64,000 bases of DNA from Bacillota bacterium (GTDB taxonomy: Bacteria; Bacillota; Clostridia; Acetivibrionales; DSM-1351), in the NCBI GenBank assembly GCA_023439045.1, contig JAEXOY010000043.1, positions 186,001 through 250,000 of the forward strand, written 5' to 3'. Below the pieces are notes generated by a model. That model searched no databases. It saw nothing but the letters and a program-made list of their open reading frames with translations, and was not told the DNA's origin. Position numbers and translations under genes: made by a program. This document shows, piece by piece, positions 42,768-51,898 of this stretch. Every line of letters begins with the position of its first letter. Position 1 is the first letter of the stretch.

Positions 42768-42820
42768 ATATCTAACATAATAGGGTCAGTTAATTAATAT
42801 CTAACATACTAGGGTCAGCA
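42768..42820. mobile_element. Duplicated IS3-like left end
   Basis: ATATCTAACAT(A/C)ATAGGGTCAG-type sequence occurs at 42768 and 42797, period 29. On the minus strand each reads TGACCCTA.TATGTTAGATAT, an IS3-like terminal repeat facing the OrfA remnant. The remainder of the 42249-42892 gap is AT-rich with nothing else recognised. Confidence 0.55.
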
Positions 42821-42892
42821 AATTAACCAACTATTACAATAACTAAATTGTGCTTTTATGATCTTAACTGTTTATTTTAGATTTAGCATAAT

Positions 42893-44899
42893 TTATATTT
42901 TGAATTTTGAAACAAGTTCTATCAGCATGTCGGACTTTGTCCTTGCCAAATCAGAGTTTTCAATTACTGTATTGGACATTTGTGCAATCAATGCAACACT
43001 ATTCGCAATATTTGATGTCCCCTGCGCCCCTTCATTTGCGGAAATTGCAATTGCATCAACTGCATTTACAATATTATGTATGGAGGAAAGCAATTGTTCT
43101 GTTGTTGAGCTGAAGTTGTTTACAATATTGCTTATGTTGTAAGCACTTTGATTATAATTATCACTTGAGCTGACCAAGTAGTCATAATCATTCATAACCT
43201 TTGTATCAATGAAGTCCATAATTTCTGCTGAGCTAATAGATAAAGCCTCTACAGCTTTCAAAATAATACTTGCTACTTCTTGTATACTTGATATCGTTGT
43301 TTTAGAGTCTTCAGCCAGCTTTCTTATCTCATCAGCTACCACAGCAAATCCCTTCCCTGCCTCACCTGCACGTGCTGCCTCAATTGATGCGTTTAGTGCT
43401 AGCAAATTTGTCTGAGAGGTTATATCCAGTATAGCTTTTGAAAGAATACTAATCTGATTCACTGCTTTTGATTGTTCAATTGCATTCTTCAAATCCTCTT
43501 TATTTCTTATATAAATTTCCATAGCACTCGTCTTTGATAAAAAAGCATTTTCCTTCATTTTTTCCGACATGTCGCTAACACTATTTACCGTTACTGCCCC
43601 TTCCTGTGCCTTTGCAGCTATAGATTCTATAGCCACTTCTATCTCTTCAGCCGTAGCGTTCATCTCTTGTGTGGAAGCAGCAGTCTCCTCCGTTCCTGCT
43701 GAGAGTTGTTCAGTAGTAGCGGATATTTCTTGTATGTTTTTATTGAGTTCTTCCACCTCTGTATTGATATTTGTAAGCATATTACTAACATCTGATGATT
43801 GTTCAACAACATCCTTAATAATGCTTCTTAAAGATTTTTGCATAGTATCTATAGACTTAGCCAGTACCCCAACTTCATCTATATTTTTCATGTATTCCGG
43901 CGGTACCTCTTTTGTAAAGTCTCCAGCTGCTATAGTTTTTAGGTGCTCAGAAGCAGCCTTAATAGGTTTACAAAAGTTCCTTGCAATTACAAATGTAATT
44001 ACCAAGCTAACTAATATAAAGGCAATTGAAGCATTGAGAATAATGAATAGCAACATAGTAATCCCCGCCATCGATACTGATTTTGGTGCTGTTATGGCAA
44101 GTGACCAATCCGTACCTTGTACAGGAGCATATCCCATATACTTAGTTACCCCTTTATAGGTATACTCTCCAACTCCTGACTCTCCCTTTGTCATTCTCAA
44201 AGAAATGTCTGCCATTTGCTTAAGAGATGAGTTTGTTTCAGCCTCTTTTATTGTATTGCTCATATTAACTACAAGTTTATGGTCTTCGTTTGCAATCGTC
44301 GTACCCTTATTGTTTACCATGAATGCCGCTGATTGCTCACCATATCTAATATCTTTTATCATCTCGCTCAATTCATTGCCATCACGAGATAAAGCTAATA
44401 CTCCTACTACCTTTCCTTTATCAATAATAGGCACCGCATATGAAACAATTATATCATTCGTTACATCGCTTATATAAGGATCTGAAACCACACGCTGGCC
44501 AGAAATAGCCTTGTTGAAATATTCCATATCCTTGGCATTTTCAGTGCTATCCAGAGTCGTATATTCGGTTCCATCGGTATCTATATAGCTCATCCACAAA
44601 TGTCCACATCTATTTGATTCCCTTTTTATATATACAAGTTTTTCCCTCACCGGAACATTCATATTTTTTATTACATCTAATTGAGCAAATGCCTCGAGTA
44701 CGTTTAATTGACTTTCAACTCTACTTGACATGACTTTTGAAGCTTCATTTGCTACTTCTTTAAGTGATCCATCAATATTGGTTGCAAGTGCGTCAGATGC
44801 TGAAAAATACACTATAGCACTAAATCCTATGCATATTGTTAATATCAATGCTCCATAAAGTAAAATCAACTTTGTTTTAATACTTTTTAGTTTAAACAT
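42893..44899 (-). CDS. Methyl-accepting chemotaxis protein
   Basis: A 668-residue chemoreceptor. Spans near 10-30 and 280-302 enclose a 250-residue extracellular dCache-type sensor (D-P-Y-I-S-D, later G-V-L-A-L-S). HAMP is followed by a signalling domain with the hairpin tip L-N-A-S-I-E-A-A-R-A-G-E-A-G-K-G-F-A-V-V near 510-530. The region before the tip has a short stretch that departs from heptads (N-A-F-L-S-K-T-S-A-M-E-I). It should bind a small ligand and control CheA. The ATG at 44899, behind GGAGG, replaces the longer frame. It lies downstream of the ArgH-like gene and beyond a terminator. Confidence 0.93.
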   Translation of the reverse strand: MFKLKSIKTKLILLYGALILTICIGFSAIVYFSASDALATNIDGSLKEVANEASKVMSSRVESQLNVLEAFAQLDVIKNMNVPVREKLVYIKRESNRCGHLWMSYIDTDGTEYTTLDSTENAKDMEYFNKAISGQRVVSDPYISDVTNDIIVSYAVPIIDKGKVVGVLALSRDGNELSEMIKDIRYGEQSAAFMVNNKGTTIANEDHKLVVNMSNTIKEAETNSSLKQMADISLRMTKGESGVGEYTYKGVTKYMGYAPVQGTDWSLAITAPKSVSMAGITMLLFIILNASIAFILVSLVITFVIARNFCKPIKAASEHLKTIAAGDFTKEVPPEYMKNIDEVGVLAKSIDTMQKSLRSIIKDVVEQSSDVSNMLTNINTEVEELNKNIQEISATTEQLSAGTEETAASTQEMNATAEEIEVAIESIAAKAQEGAVTVNSVSDMSEKMKENAFLSKTSAMEIYIRNKEDLKNAIEQSKAVNQISILSKAILDITSQTNLLALNASIEAARAGEAGKGFAVVADEIRKLAEDSKTTISSIQEVASIILKAVEALSISSAEIMDFIDTKVMNDYDYLVSSSDNYNQSAYNISNIVNNFSSTTEQLLSSIHNIVNAVDAIAISANEGAQGTSNIANSVALIAQMSNTVIENSDLARTKSDMLIELVSKFKI

Positions 44900-44975
44900 A
44901 AAGCCTCCTAATATATATAATAATGTGTGAGGTAAATAATCTGTCATAAAGACTAAAAGATCTTAAAATGACAAC

Positions 44976-45046
44976 AAAAGCCGCACAATGACTGCATTTT
45001 AGATTAGCCTTTGCTAAAAATAAAAAGCGATTTATCATTGTGCGGC
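44976..45046 (-). terminator. Terminator of the ArgH-like operon
   Basis: GCCGCACAATGA and TCATTGTGCGGC are perfect 12-bp arms (44980-44991, 45035-45046) around an AT-rich 43-base loop, followed on the minus strand by TTTTGTTGT. It lies 27 bases past the stop codon. Confidence 0.8.
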
Positions 45047-45073
45047 AGTAGAAAATTCTAGATAAAGTTCATA

Positions 45074-46582
45074 TTAAGCGATAATACTTGCCACCGCTTG
45101 TGCTAATTTTTCATCTGCTGCTTTTAAATTCCCTATATGTTCGTTGACTATTTGCTTGTTTTCTTCTAGAGCCTTGAAACTGTTTGCTAGCATTCTTTCT
45201 GTCTCAACTGGGGCAGGGCCTCCAGTTATAGTTCTTACATTTACGAAGTTCACAGGATCAAGAGCCTTTTCAATTTCAGCAACACTTAAATCAATAGCAC
45301 GTCCAAGTACCTCTTGTGAAATATCAGCAATTATTTGAGGAGTTATATCCTGTGCTTTCTTACCGTTTTTAACCATATATTTAACAATTGTGCTGGTTAT
45401 TTTATGGCTGTGACGGAAGGATAGCCCCTTGTCTCTTACCAATATATCAGCTAGTTCAGTTGCTGTAATAAATCCCTCATGTGCTCTGTCAAACAAAACG
45501 TCCTTGTTTACCTTCAATGTAGCAAAAACGGAGCTAAGCATTTTAAATGCTCTGATTGTATATTTTATAGAATCATACAAATGAGGCTGTAGCTGCTCTT
45601 CTGTATCAACTATATCTCCAAATGGTGTATTATGTAGTATATCAAAAACACATTTCGACTCAGCGATAGCTTTACTTATTGCAGGCCTTGTTTGCTCAAG
45701 AGAAGAAGGATTTCTCTTCTGAGGCATAATACTGCTCACCTGAACGTATGGATCAGAAAGATAGAATACGTTGAACTCCTTTGTACAGAAATCCAAGGTG
45801 TCTTTCATAAACCTTGATAAGCTAGTGTTCATAATCATAAGTACTGATGCACATTCTGTAAGATAGTCACAACCAGCAATGCCATCATAAGAGTTTTCAA
45901 CTAATCCATCGAAACCTAGCAATTCAGCTGTTCTCTGTCTGCTGATTGGAAATCCTGTAGTTGTAATTGCTGCTGCGCCAAGAGGACTTATGTTAATTGT
46001 TTTAATTAAATGTGCAAGCCTGTCAAAATCTCTCTCTAGTGAATCCTGGTACGCAAGAATGTAATGAGCTAGTGTTGAAGGCTGAGCTGGTTGAGTATGA
46101 GTATAAGCAGGCATAACTGTGTTAATATTTTCTTTAGCGATAGAGAGTAATACTTCTCTGAATATATTCAAGTACTGCATAACCTCAAGCATCTTTTCTC
46201 TGAGCACCATACGGAATTCACATATATCTATATCATTTCTACTTCTTGCAATATGTAACCTTCCTGCTGTATCCTTACCGATTAGCTTCTCCAGTTCATG
46301 CTCAATCATAAAGAACATATCCTCATAGGATGGGTCATACTGCCTGTCACTCATGTCCAATAAATCAATTTCTTTTAGACCGGACAAGATATCATTTGCT
46401 TCTTTTAATGTAATAATCTTTTGCTCATATAGCATAACTGCATGAGCTTTGCTTATTTGTATAAATGGCTTTGCATAATAGTTTTTCTGAGTATCAAATA
46501 TTGGAGCCAGTACACAGTCCTGAAAAGTTCTACCAGGGAATTGTGTGCCATCCATTTGTTCAACATATTCTCTTGTATACAT
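45074..46582 (-). CDS. Argininosuccinate-lyase-like enzyme of a catabolic operon
   Basis: A 502-residue member of the fumarase/aspartase superfamily, which releases fumarate by cleaving a C-N or C-O bond. Retained: A-R-S-R-N-D near 111-116, T-H-T-Q-P-A-Q-P near 162-169, and the signature S-S-I-M-P-Q-K-R-N-P-S near 281. Compared with true argininosuccinate lyase the loop has R for the second K, and R-N-D-Q has become R-N-D-I. The gene is not next to argG or other arginine genes but last in an operon with a ROK repressor, a cysteine-desulfidase-like enzyme, an amidohydrolase and a sugar-type ABC importer. A different N- or O-succinyl-type substrate is therefore likely (inference). AAGGAGG precedes the ATG. 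Confidence 0.85.
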   Translation of the reverse strand: MYTREYVEQMDGTQFPGRTFQDCVLAPIFDTQKNYYAKPFIQISKAHAVMLYEQKIITLKEANDILSGLKEIDLLDMSDRQYDPSYEDMFFMIEHELEKLIGKDTAGRLHIARSRNDIDICEFRMVLREKMLEVMQYLNIFREVLLSIAKENINTVMPAYTHTQPAQPSTLAHYILAYQDSLERDFDRLAHLIKTINISPLGAAAITTTGFPISRQRTAELLGFDGLVENSYDGIAGCDYLTECASVLMIMNTSLSRFMKDTLDFCTKEFNVFYLSDPYVQVSSIMPQKRNPSSLEQTRPAISKAIAESKCVFDILHNTPFGDIVDTEEQLQPHLYDSIKYTIRAFKMLSSVFATLKVNKDVLFDRAHEGFITATELADILVRDKGLSFRHSHKITSTIVKYMVKNGKKAQDITPQIIADISQEVLGRAIDLSVAEIEKALDPVNFVNVRTITGGPAPVETERMLANSFKALEENKQIVNEHIGNLKAADEKLAQAVASIIA

Positions 46583-46593
46583 AGAATTCCTCC

Positions 46594-47736
46594 TTAATAA
46601 AAGCTAATTCCATATTTGTTTGCCAATACAGAGCCAACACACCCAATTACACCAGCATCTTCCTCTAATTGCGATAGAACAATTTCTGTCTTTACAGGAG
46701 TAAGTCGGGATACTTCTTTTCTTATCGACAACAACAAACCCAATCCAGCCTTTGAAACGCCACCGCCAATAATTACAGCCTGTGGACTAAGTACACTTAC
46801 TATATTTGCGATTCCCATACTTAGATATTCAATCATTTTATTGACTGCTTCAATACACTCTATATCGTTATGTGATGCTTTTTCAAATACTGTCTTACAA
46901 CTAAGTCCAAGCTTTCTCTCAATTGCACTTCCAGATGCGACACTTTCAAAATATCCATAGGCATCAGGCGTATATCTCTCAGTTTCAAGAGCATCCTTTG
47001 AAAGAACAAGGTATCCAATCTCGCCACCTGTATAATTGTGCCCCCTATAGATTTTGTTATCTATTATTATTCCACTTCCAATGCCATCTCCAATAGAGAT
47101 AAATACAAAGTTGTTGTATTTACTACCTATGCCCAGCCACTTTTCACCGAATACAGCCATGTTTACGTCATTATCGATAAAAACGTCTAGTTCAAACTCC
47201 TTTTCAAGTACATCCCGTATAGGATAATCTACCCAATTTAGTTTGGGTACAAATCTAGCTATGCCCTGATCAATGTCTGTTGTACCAGGAATTCCAACGC
47301 CAACTCCTATAAGCTTGTCCTCTACACCTTGCTTTGCTGCCATTTCCTTCACTACTTTTATGATATCCTTCAAATAACTGCTTTCATCGCAATTTCTTTT
47401 GTGTGTTAATTCTTTTGATAAAATTCTGCCAGATAAATCAGAAATAACAGAGATGCTTTTTGAAGCACCAATATCAATTCCTACAATATATCCTGCAGAT
47501 GGGTTAAACACCAGTTCTATAGGTTTTCTGCCGCCAAGTTTTGTTGAAATACCTTCGCCTTTTTCCCTAATAATGTTTTCTTTGAGTAGTTCATCAACAA
47601 TTGAAGAAACTGTTGACTTACTCAAATTGGTACGAGCTGAAATAGCAGCTCTTGATATAGACTTCTCTTTAACAATAAGTGAAAGGACAGTATTTCTATT
47701 CATTAACTTTATATATTCTGGCGTTCCCTTTATCAT
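46594..47736 (-). CDS. ROK-family repressor
   Basis: A 380-residue ROK regulator with a DNA-binding winged helix in the first 70 residues (S-I-S-R-A-A-I-S-A-R-T-N-L-S-K-S-T-V) and a kinase-fold domain (I-V-G-I-D-I-G-A-S near 87-95, V-G-V-G-I-P-G-T near 147, I-D-N-D-V-N near 185, G-D-G-I-G-S-G near 213). The G-G-E-I-G-Y-L-V-L-S segment replaces the usual zinc site. This matches the kinase at 53459 in detail, so the two share an ancestor and perhaps a ligand. It lies between the desulfidase-like and ArgH-like genes and probably represses this operon. AAGGAG sits eleven bases before the ATG. Confidence 0.88.
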   Translation of the reverse strand: MIKGTPEYIKLMNRNTVLSLIVKEKSISRAAISARTNLSKSTVSSIVDELLKENIIREKGEGISTKLGGRKPIELVFNPSAGYIVGIDIGASKSISVISDLSGRILSKELTHKRNCDESSYLKDIIKVVKEMAAKQGVEDKLIGVGVGIPGTTDIDQGIARFVPKLNWVDYPIRDVLEKEFELDVFIDNDVNMAVFGEKWLGIGSKYNNFVFISIGDGIGSGIIIDNKIYRGHNYTGGEIGYLVLSKDALETERYTPDAYGYFESVASGSAIERKLGLSCKTVFEKASHNDIECIEAVNKMIEYLSMGIANIVSVLSPQAVIIGGGVSKAGLGLLLSIRKEVSRLTPVKTEIVLSQLEEDAGVIGCVGSVLANKYGISFY

Positions 47737-47798
47737 CTTCTTTGCACTCCTTTGTTATTTACCACGCCAACTATTTTATAACAAATATTACAGAATTT

Positions 47799-49058
47799 CT
47801 ACCTTTTCTGTGTGCTGAGTATTTCCAGCATTATATTATCTGCTTCTTTCATACCAAAATTATTTATCCTGCCTAAGTTTTTTATGTTGGTATCAATATT
47901 ATCAGTAATAATGCCGCTACCTGCTCGTATCCCCCTATTTTCCAAGGAAAGTGAAGCACTTACTACTGCGCATTGTGCTGCGAAGCTAACCTTATGTGAG
48001 CAGCTTTCTTTTGCCCCATCACATAGTATTCCCCCAATACTGCCAATAACAGTATTTATAGCATTCTCAGCTTCTAAACAGCCTCCACCAAGTAAATACG
48101 TTATTGCTGCTGCAGCTCCGGCTGCTCCTGCGACTGCTGTACCACACATTACAGTAAGACGGTTCATTTGGCTTTTAATGTATATTGCCGTCAATATTGA
48201 TAGACATAAAGCTATCTGTCTCTCTTTCGGCGTTTTTTTTAGTACATCACATACTGCAGATACACCAAGCATACTTAAAATACCAAGATTTCCACTTCCA
48301 GCTACACTAACAATTGGAAACCTCTCTCCTGACATTCTCATCCGTGATGCATTAAACACATATGTTCTAGCTATATTGGCCAAATCATTTGTTGGAATAG
48401 AATCAAGTTGGGTTAACCTTTGAAGATAGTGTTTAGTTTCTTCTGACATTTCATGTAATGCAGCTTTTTTATTTATATCTTCGTATTGCAGTATATTTTC
48501 ATTATCCATCTGACCATTTACAACATTACTAAAAATATCTTTGAAATTAAAGCTCTCACAAAAATACTTTTCAAATATCTTAACTGGTTCACTATGGAAT
48601 AGTATCTCATTATTTTTTTCTATATGGCATATCCAATCATAGTCACCTTTTATTTCGACTTTGACGCTGGATATATCGCTTTTACAAGCAACACTTATAT
48701 ATAATGGCTCATCAATATCGGAATATGCGATATTTACATCAATGGTGTTCAGGTAATCAGTTACCTTACTACTTAGGCTTTCAGTTACTTCACTAAGAAC
48801 AGCCAGCTTTAACTCTGGCTTCCTGATAATTGCACCAAGTATTGCAGCGTATTCAATACCAAACTTCTTTATAACGGGAATACCAACATACGCAGCATTT
48901 TTATAGATGTTCTTACTAAGAACAATATTAATGTTTCTTAACTCCCCATCTAAAAGGGATGCTGCTTTTGACGCTGCAAATGCTATAGCACCTGGATCAG
49001 TACATCCCATTGTCATTTTAATCTCATTGTCTAAAATACTGCGTATATGTTCATCCAT
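47799..49058 (-). CDS. UPF0597 / L-cysteine desulfidase (L-serine dehydratase-like)
   Basis: A 419-residue protein of the UPF0597 group (CdsB/YhaM), oxygen-labile Fe-S enzymes that convert L-cysteine to pyruvate, ammonia and sulfide, related to L-serine dehydratase alpha chain. Conserved parts include M-G-C-T-D-P-G-A near 17-24, V-A-G-S-G-N-L-G near 255, G-T-A-V-A-G-A-A-G near 308 and the cysteine pair in C-D-G-A-K-E-S-C near 348-355, expected cluster ligands. Its ATG overlaps the amidohydrolase stop in TAATG. The substrate in this operon could be an amino acid set free by the ArgH-like lyase. Confidence 0.87.
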   Translation of the reverse strand: MDEHIRSILDNEIKMTMGCTDPGAIAFAASKAASLLDGELRNINIVLSKNIYKNAAYVGIPVIKKFGIEYAAILGAIIRKPELKLAVLSEVTESLSSKVTDYLNTIDVNIAYSDIDEPLYISVACKSDISSVKVEIKGDYDWICHIEKNNEILFHSEPVKIFEKYFCESFNFKDIFSNVVNGQMDNENILQYEDINKKAALHEMSEETKHYLQRLTQLDSIPTNDLANIARTYVFNASRMRMSGERFPIVSVAGSGNLGILSMLGVSAVCDVLKKTPKERQIALCLSILTAIYIKSQMNRLTVMCGTAVAGAAGAAAAITYLLGGGCLEAENAINTVIGSIGGILCDGAKESCSHKVSFAAQCAVVSASLSLENRGIRAGSGIITDNIDTNIKNLGRINNFGMKEADNIMLEILSTQKR

Positions 49059-49996
49059 TATTTTTCCTCGATCTTTAGCAATCTAGCAATATTATCTCTA
49101 AAAATTAATCTTAGCTCATTCTCTTTCATACCCAATTCAATGCAGTCTTTTCGCTGTTCATCATAGTACTGTTTTACAAACCCTCGTGGAAACCACTCAG
49201 AGTCTGTACCAAAAATAATCCTCTCAGGTCCAATAGTTTCATAATACTTACGAAACAAGTCCTTAACTGTCAATGGATATGGCATCCAGCGAACCCATTG
49301 ATTACTTCCGGAGGTATCAACATAAACATTAGGACAAACCCATGCCAACTGCAATAATTCCTGAGGATGTCCACATCCGAAGTGAGGTATGATAAACGAA
49401 ATATCAGGATGTGCCCTTGCTACATCATGTATCATCATAGGATTAATGTTAACATGTGACGCAAGTCCACCAGCCGCCCCCAATATTCCAAAATGAATCA
49501 GAACAGGGATTTGATATTTTTCAGCTACTTTCCACACTGGTTCAAGTGAAGCATCATTTATTTTCCCAGGTAAATCGGGAGCAATAATTTTGTATCCTTT
49601 TAATCCCTGCTCAGATATTGCTAACTCTAATAATAAAGCACTATCACTTGCAAAAGGATTATGATGTGCATATCCAATAAAATGTTCCGGTTGTTCCTGT
49701 ATTATTTTACTTAGAATATCATTGTTGCCACCTGTAACAAAAACAAGTCGCTCAATATTATGCTTCTTCATTTCTTCAAGCCAACGGGCAGAAGTTGTTC
49801 TTACATCATCATCTGTTGGCTCTCGTTTGGGAAACCCCCATGCTTCTGCCCATTTTTTACCTTGATATTGGTTTTTAGCTTGCAGTGTCAGCCACTTATC
49901 TTTGCCATACTCTGCAATATACCTTTTTTCAAATTCTACTATATCAAATCCTTTTACATCAAAGTGAACATGAGAATCTATTACTTTAAATTCCAA
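49058..49996 (-). CDS. Amidohydrolase-2 family metal-dependent hydrolase or decarboxylase
   Basis: A 312-residue TIM-barrel enzyme of the ACMSD-like amidohydrolase-2 group. Metal and catalytic residues: D-S-H-V-H (8-12), L-I-H-F-G near 169, I-P-H-F-G-C-G near 201, and F-G-T-D-S-E-W near 261. Members hydrolyse amides or lactones, or decarboxylate aromatic acids. The start is TTG at 49996 with AAGGTG eight bases upstream. It is translationally coupled to UPF0597 and 12 bases downstream of an ABC permease. It may open or cleave the imported compound. Confidence 0.85.
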   Translation of the reverse strand: MEFKVIDSHVHFDVKGFDIVEFEKRYIAEYGKDKWLTLQAKNQYQGKKWAEAWGFPKREPTDDDVRTTSARWLEEMKKHNIERLVFVTGGNNDILSKIIQEQPEHFIGYAHHNPFASDSALLLELAISEQGLKGYKIIAPDLPGKINDASLEPVWKVAEKYQIPVLIHFGILGAAGGLASHVNINPMMIHDVARAHPDISFIIPHFGCGHPQELLQLAWVCPNVYVDTSGSNQWVRWMPYPLTVKDLFRKYYETIGPERIIFGTDSEWFPRGFVKQYYDEQRKDCIELGMKENELRLIFRDNIARLLKIEEK

Positions 49997-50008
49997 ATTA
50001 TCACCTTC

Positions 50009-50821
50009 TTATGCTTTTAAACCAGTCATGTGAATTCCTTCAATAATCTGTTTCTGGAAGAAGAAGAATACTATTAATACAGGTATTGTAGCCAAGCTGG
50101 CAGCTGCCATTACAAGATCCCATTGATTGTAGGATTCTCCTGAGAATAGTGCAAGCCCAACTGGCAGTGTATATATATGTGCCTGGTCAACTGCAATTAC
50201 TGGCCATAGGAATGCATTCCAGTTTCCTAAGAATGTGAATATTCCCAATGCTGACATAGCAGGCTTAACCATTGGTACTGCTGTTCTCGCGAAAATACCG
50301 AATTCGGATAGTCCATCTATTCTACCCGCCTCAAGTATATCATCGGGAACACCCATGAAAAACTGTCTCATCATGAATATACCAAAGGCTGATGTTAGAC
50401 CAGGGAAAAGTAATGACCAATAGGAATTTAGCCAACCAAATGTAGTACTCATCATATACCAAGGTATGATCAACATTTCTGTTGGAATCATAAGCGTTGA
50501 TAAAATCAGAACGAAGAGAAAACCTTTACCTTTAAAAGGCAGTTTTGCAAATGAGTAACCTACAAGAGTATCAAAGCACAAAACAGATACTGTAGTAATT
50601 GTTGCAATAACAAGGCTGTTCTTAAACCATAGTAAGAAATTTGAGTTTTCTATTACTCTTACATAATTGTCAAATGTTACGGTTTTTGGAATTATTGATG
50701 GACTATAAATATCTACTCCTGTTTTCAATGAAGTTGATAGCATCCACAAAAAAGGGAATATCATTATAAAACCAATTATAGTAAGGAATATATATGTAAA
50801 CACTTTGCTATATTTACGCAT
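50009..50821 (-). CDS. Sugar-type ABC importer permease (MalG-like)
   Basis: A 270-residue inner-membrane permease with six spans. The EAA loop that contacts the ATPase is D-D-I-L-E-A-G-R-I-D-G-L-S-E near 156-169, and the C-terminal I-I-E-G-I-H-M-T-G-L-K-A is typical of MalG-type CUT1 permeases. It works with the neighbouring MalF-like permease and binding protein. No ATPase gene lies in this window; such transporters often share a common MsmK-type ATPase. AAAGGAGGGGG precedes the ATG. Confidence 0.93.
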   Translation of the reverse strand: MRKYSKVFTYIFLTIIGFIMIFPFLWMLSTSLKTGVDIYSPSIIPKTVTFDNYVRVIENSNFLLWFKNSLVIATITTVSVLCFDTLVGYSFAKLPFKGKGFLFVLILSTLMIPTEMLIIPWYMMSTTFGWLNSYWSLLFPGLTSAFGIFMMRQFFMGVPDDILEAGRIDGLSEFGIFARTAVPMVKPAMSALGIFTFLGNWNAFLWPVIAVDQAHIYTLPVGLALFSGESYNQWDLVMAAASLATIPVLIVFFFFQKQIIEGIHMTGLKA

Positions 50822-50853
50822 CTTCCCCCTCCTTTTTGTTAGTATCCGATGAA

Positions 50854-51759
50854 TTAATAATCATATTTTTTGTCCAAGACTTTCATTTGGAATAGCGATA
50901 CACTAAGTATAATTATGAATAGAACAACTGTAGCAGCACTTGCATAACCCATTCTGTAATTAACGAATGCTAATTGATATATATATAGCACGACACTTAC
51001 TGTTGAATTCAGTGGGCCGCCTGCAATTCCCTGTCCACCTGATGTGATGTTAAATACCTGTGTAAATACTTGTAGAGTCTGAATTGAAGCCATTACAGAT
51101 AGGTATACAATAGTCGGATTTAACATTGGAATAGTTATATTCTTGAATCTCTGCCATGCAGAAGCTCCATCAATTTTTGCAGCTTCATAATATGTCTGTG
51201 GAATTTGCTTTATTCCTGCAAGGAAAATGATTGTGTAGAATCCAAGTGCCTGCCAAATTACGTTTGAAATTACAACAAAAATCGCTTGCGATGTACTATC
51301 CAAGAAAGGCTGCTTTGCAATACCAAATAATGATATAATGTTATTTACAACACCGCCCTGCTTCATGAACATCCATCTCCATACCCATGAGACAGCAACA
51401 ACAGATGTTACATACGGGATAAAAACAACCATTCTATATAGTGATGCACCTTTTGTGATTGTATTTAACAAAAGTGCTATACCTAAGCTGAGACCAAGTC
51501 CTATAGGTACTGCAAACAATATGTATTTTCCTGTATTGAGTAAAGCGGCATAGAAAACTTCATCTTGGAATAATTGTATAAAATTATCTAGAAATACAAA
51601 TGGCCTTTCTTTTGAAAGTAAATCCCATTCGTGTAAACTTACGTTAAATGCATATAATGTAGGCAATATTCTAATGCATATGAAGAACAATACTGGAACT
51701 GATATAAATATATAAGCCCACATAGATTGTCTTCCTTTAATTGTTAGTTTCAGGTTCAT
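50854..51759 (-). CDS. Sugar-type ABC importer permease (MalF-like)
   Basis: A 301-residue permease with six spans and the EAA loop Y-Y-E-A-A-K-I-D-G-A-S-A-W near 190-202. Start W-A-Y-I-F-I-S-V-P and size match the UgpA/LacF branch of CUT1 transporters. It is the first of the two permease genes, 32 bases upstream of the second, and follows the binding protein after a 139-base spacer containing a strong RNA stem. GAAGGAGG precedes the ATG. Confidence 0.93.
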   Translation of the reverse strand: MNLKLTIKGRQSMWAYIFISVPVLFFICIRILPTLYAFNVSLHEWDLLSKERPFVFLDNFIQLFQDEVFYAALLNTGKYILFAVPIGLGLSLGIALLLNTITKGASLYRMVVFIPYVTSVVAVSWVWRWMFMKQGGVVNNIISLFGIAKQPFLDSTSQAIFVVISNVIWQALGFYTIIFLAGIKQIPQTYYEAAKIDGASAWQRFKNITIPMLNPTIVYLSVMASIQTLQVFTQVFNITSGGQGIAGGPLNSTVSVVLYIYQLAFVNYRMGYASAATVVLFIIILSVSLFQMKVLDKKYDY

Positions 51760-51819
51760 AGAGCCCTCCTTCTTTTAGCTTAAGGTTCTAAAGGCTTAAA
51801 CACGTATTATTGATATATT

Positions 51820-51853
51820 GCCCGATGTATCAATAAAAATTGACACACCGAGC
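51820..51853 (-). terminator. Stem-loop between binding-protein and permease genes
   Basis: On the minus strand GCTCGGTGTGTCAAT pairs with ATTGATACATCGGGC with only G-U wobbles, around a 4-U loop. No T-run follows. Such stems often protect the binding-protein message and lower permease expression. Confidence 0.6.
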
Positions 51854-51898
51854 AATACTACTAAGAAATTACTTTACATAAATAAATTTTTATGTGTA

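Noticed and set aside
43569..44159. 196-codon open frame antisense to the chemoreceptor
   Set aside because: Shadow of a biased coding sequence; Ser/Ala/Ile-rich with no domain and no ribosome site.
47812..48423. 203-codon open frame antisense to the UPF0597 gene
   Set aside because: Same codon-bias shadow; the UPF0597 frame has clear family motifs.
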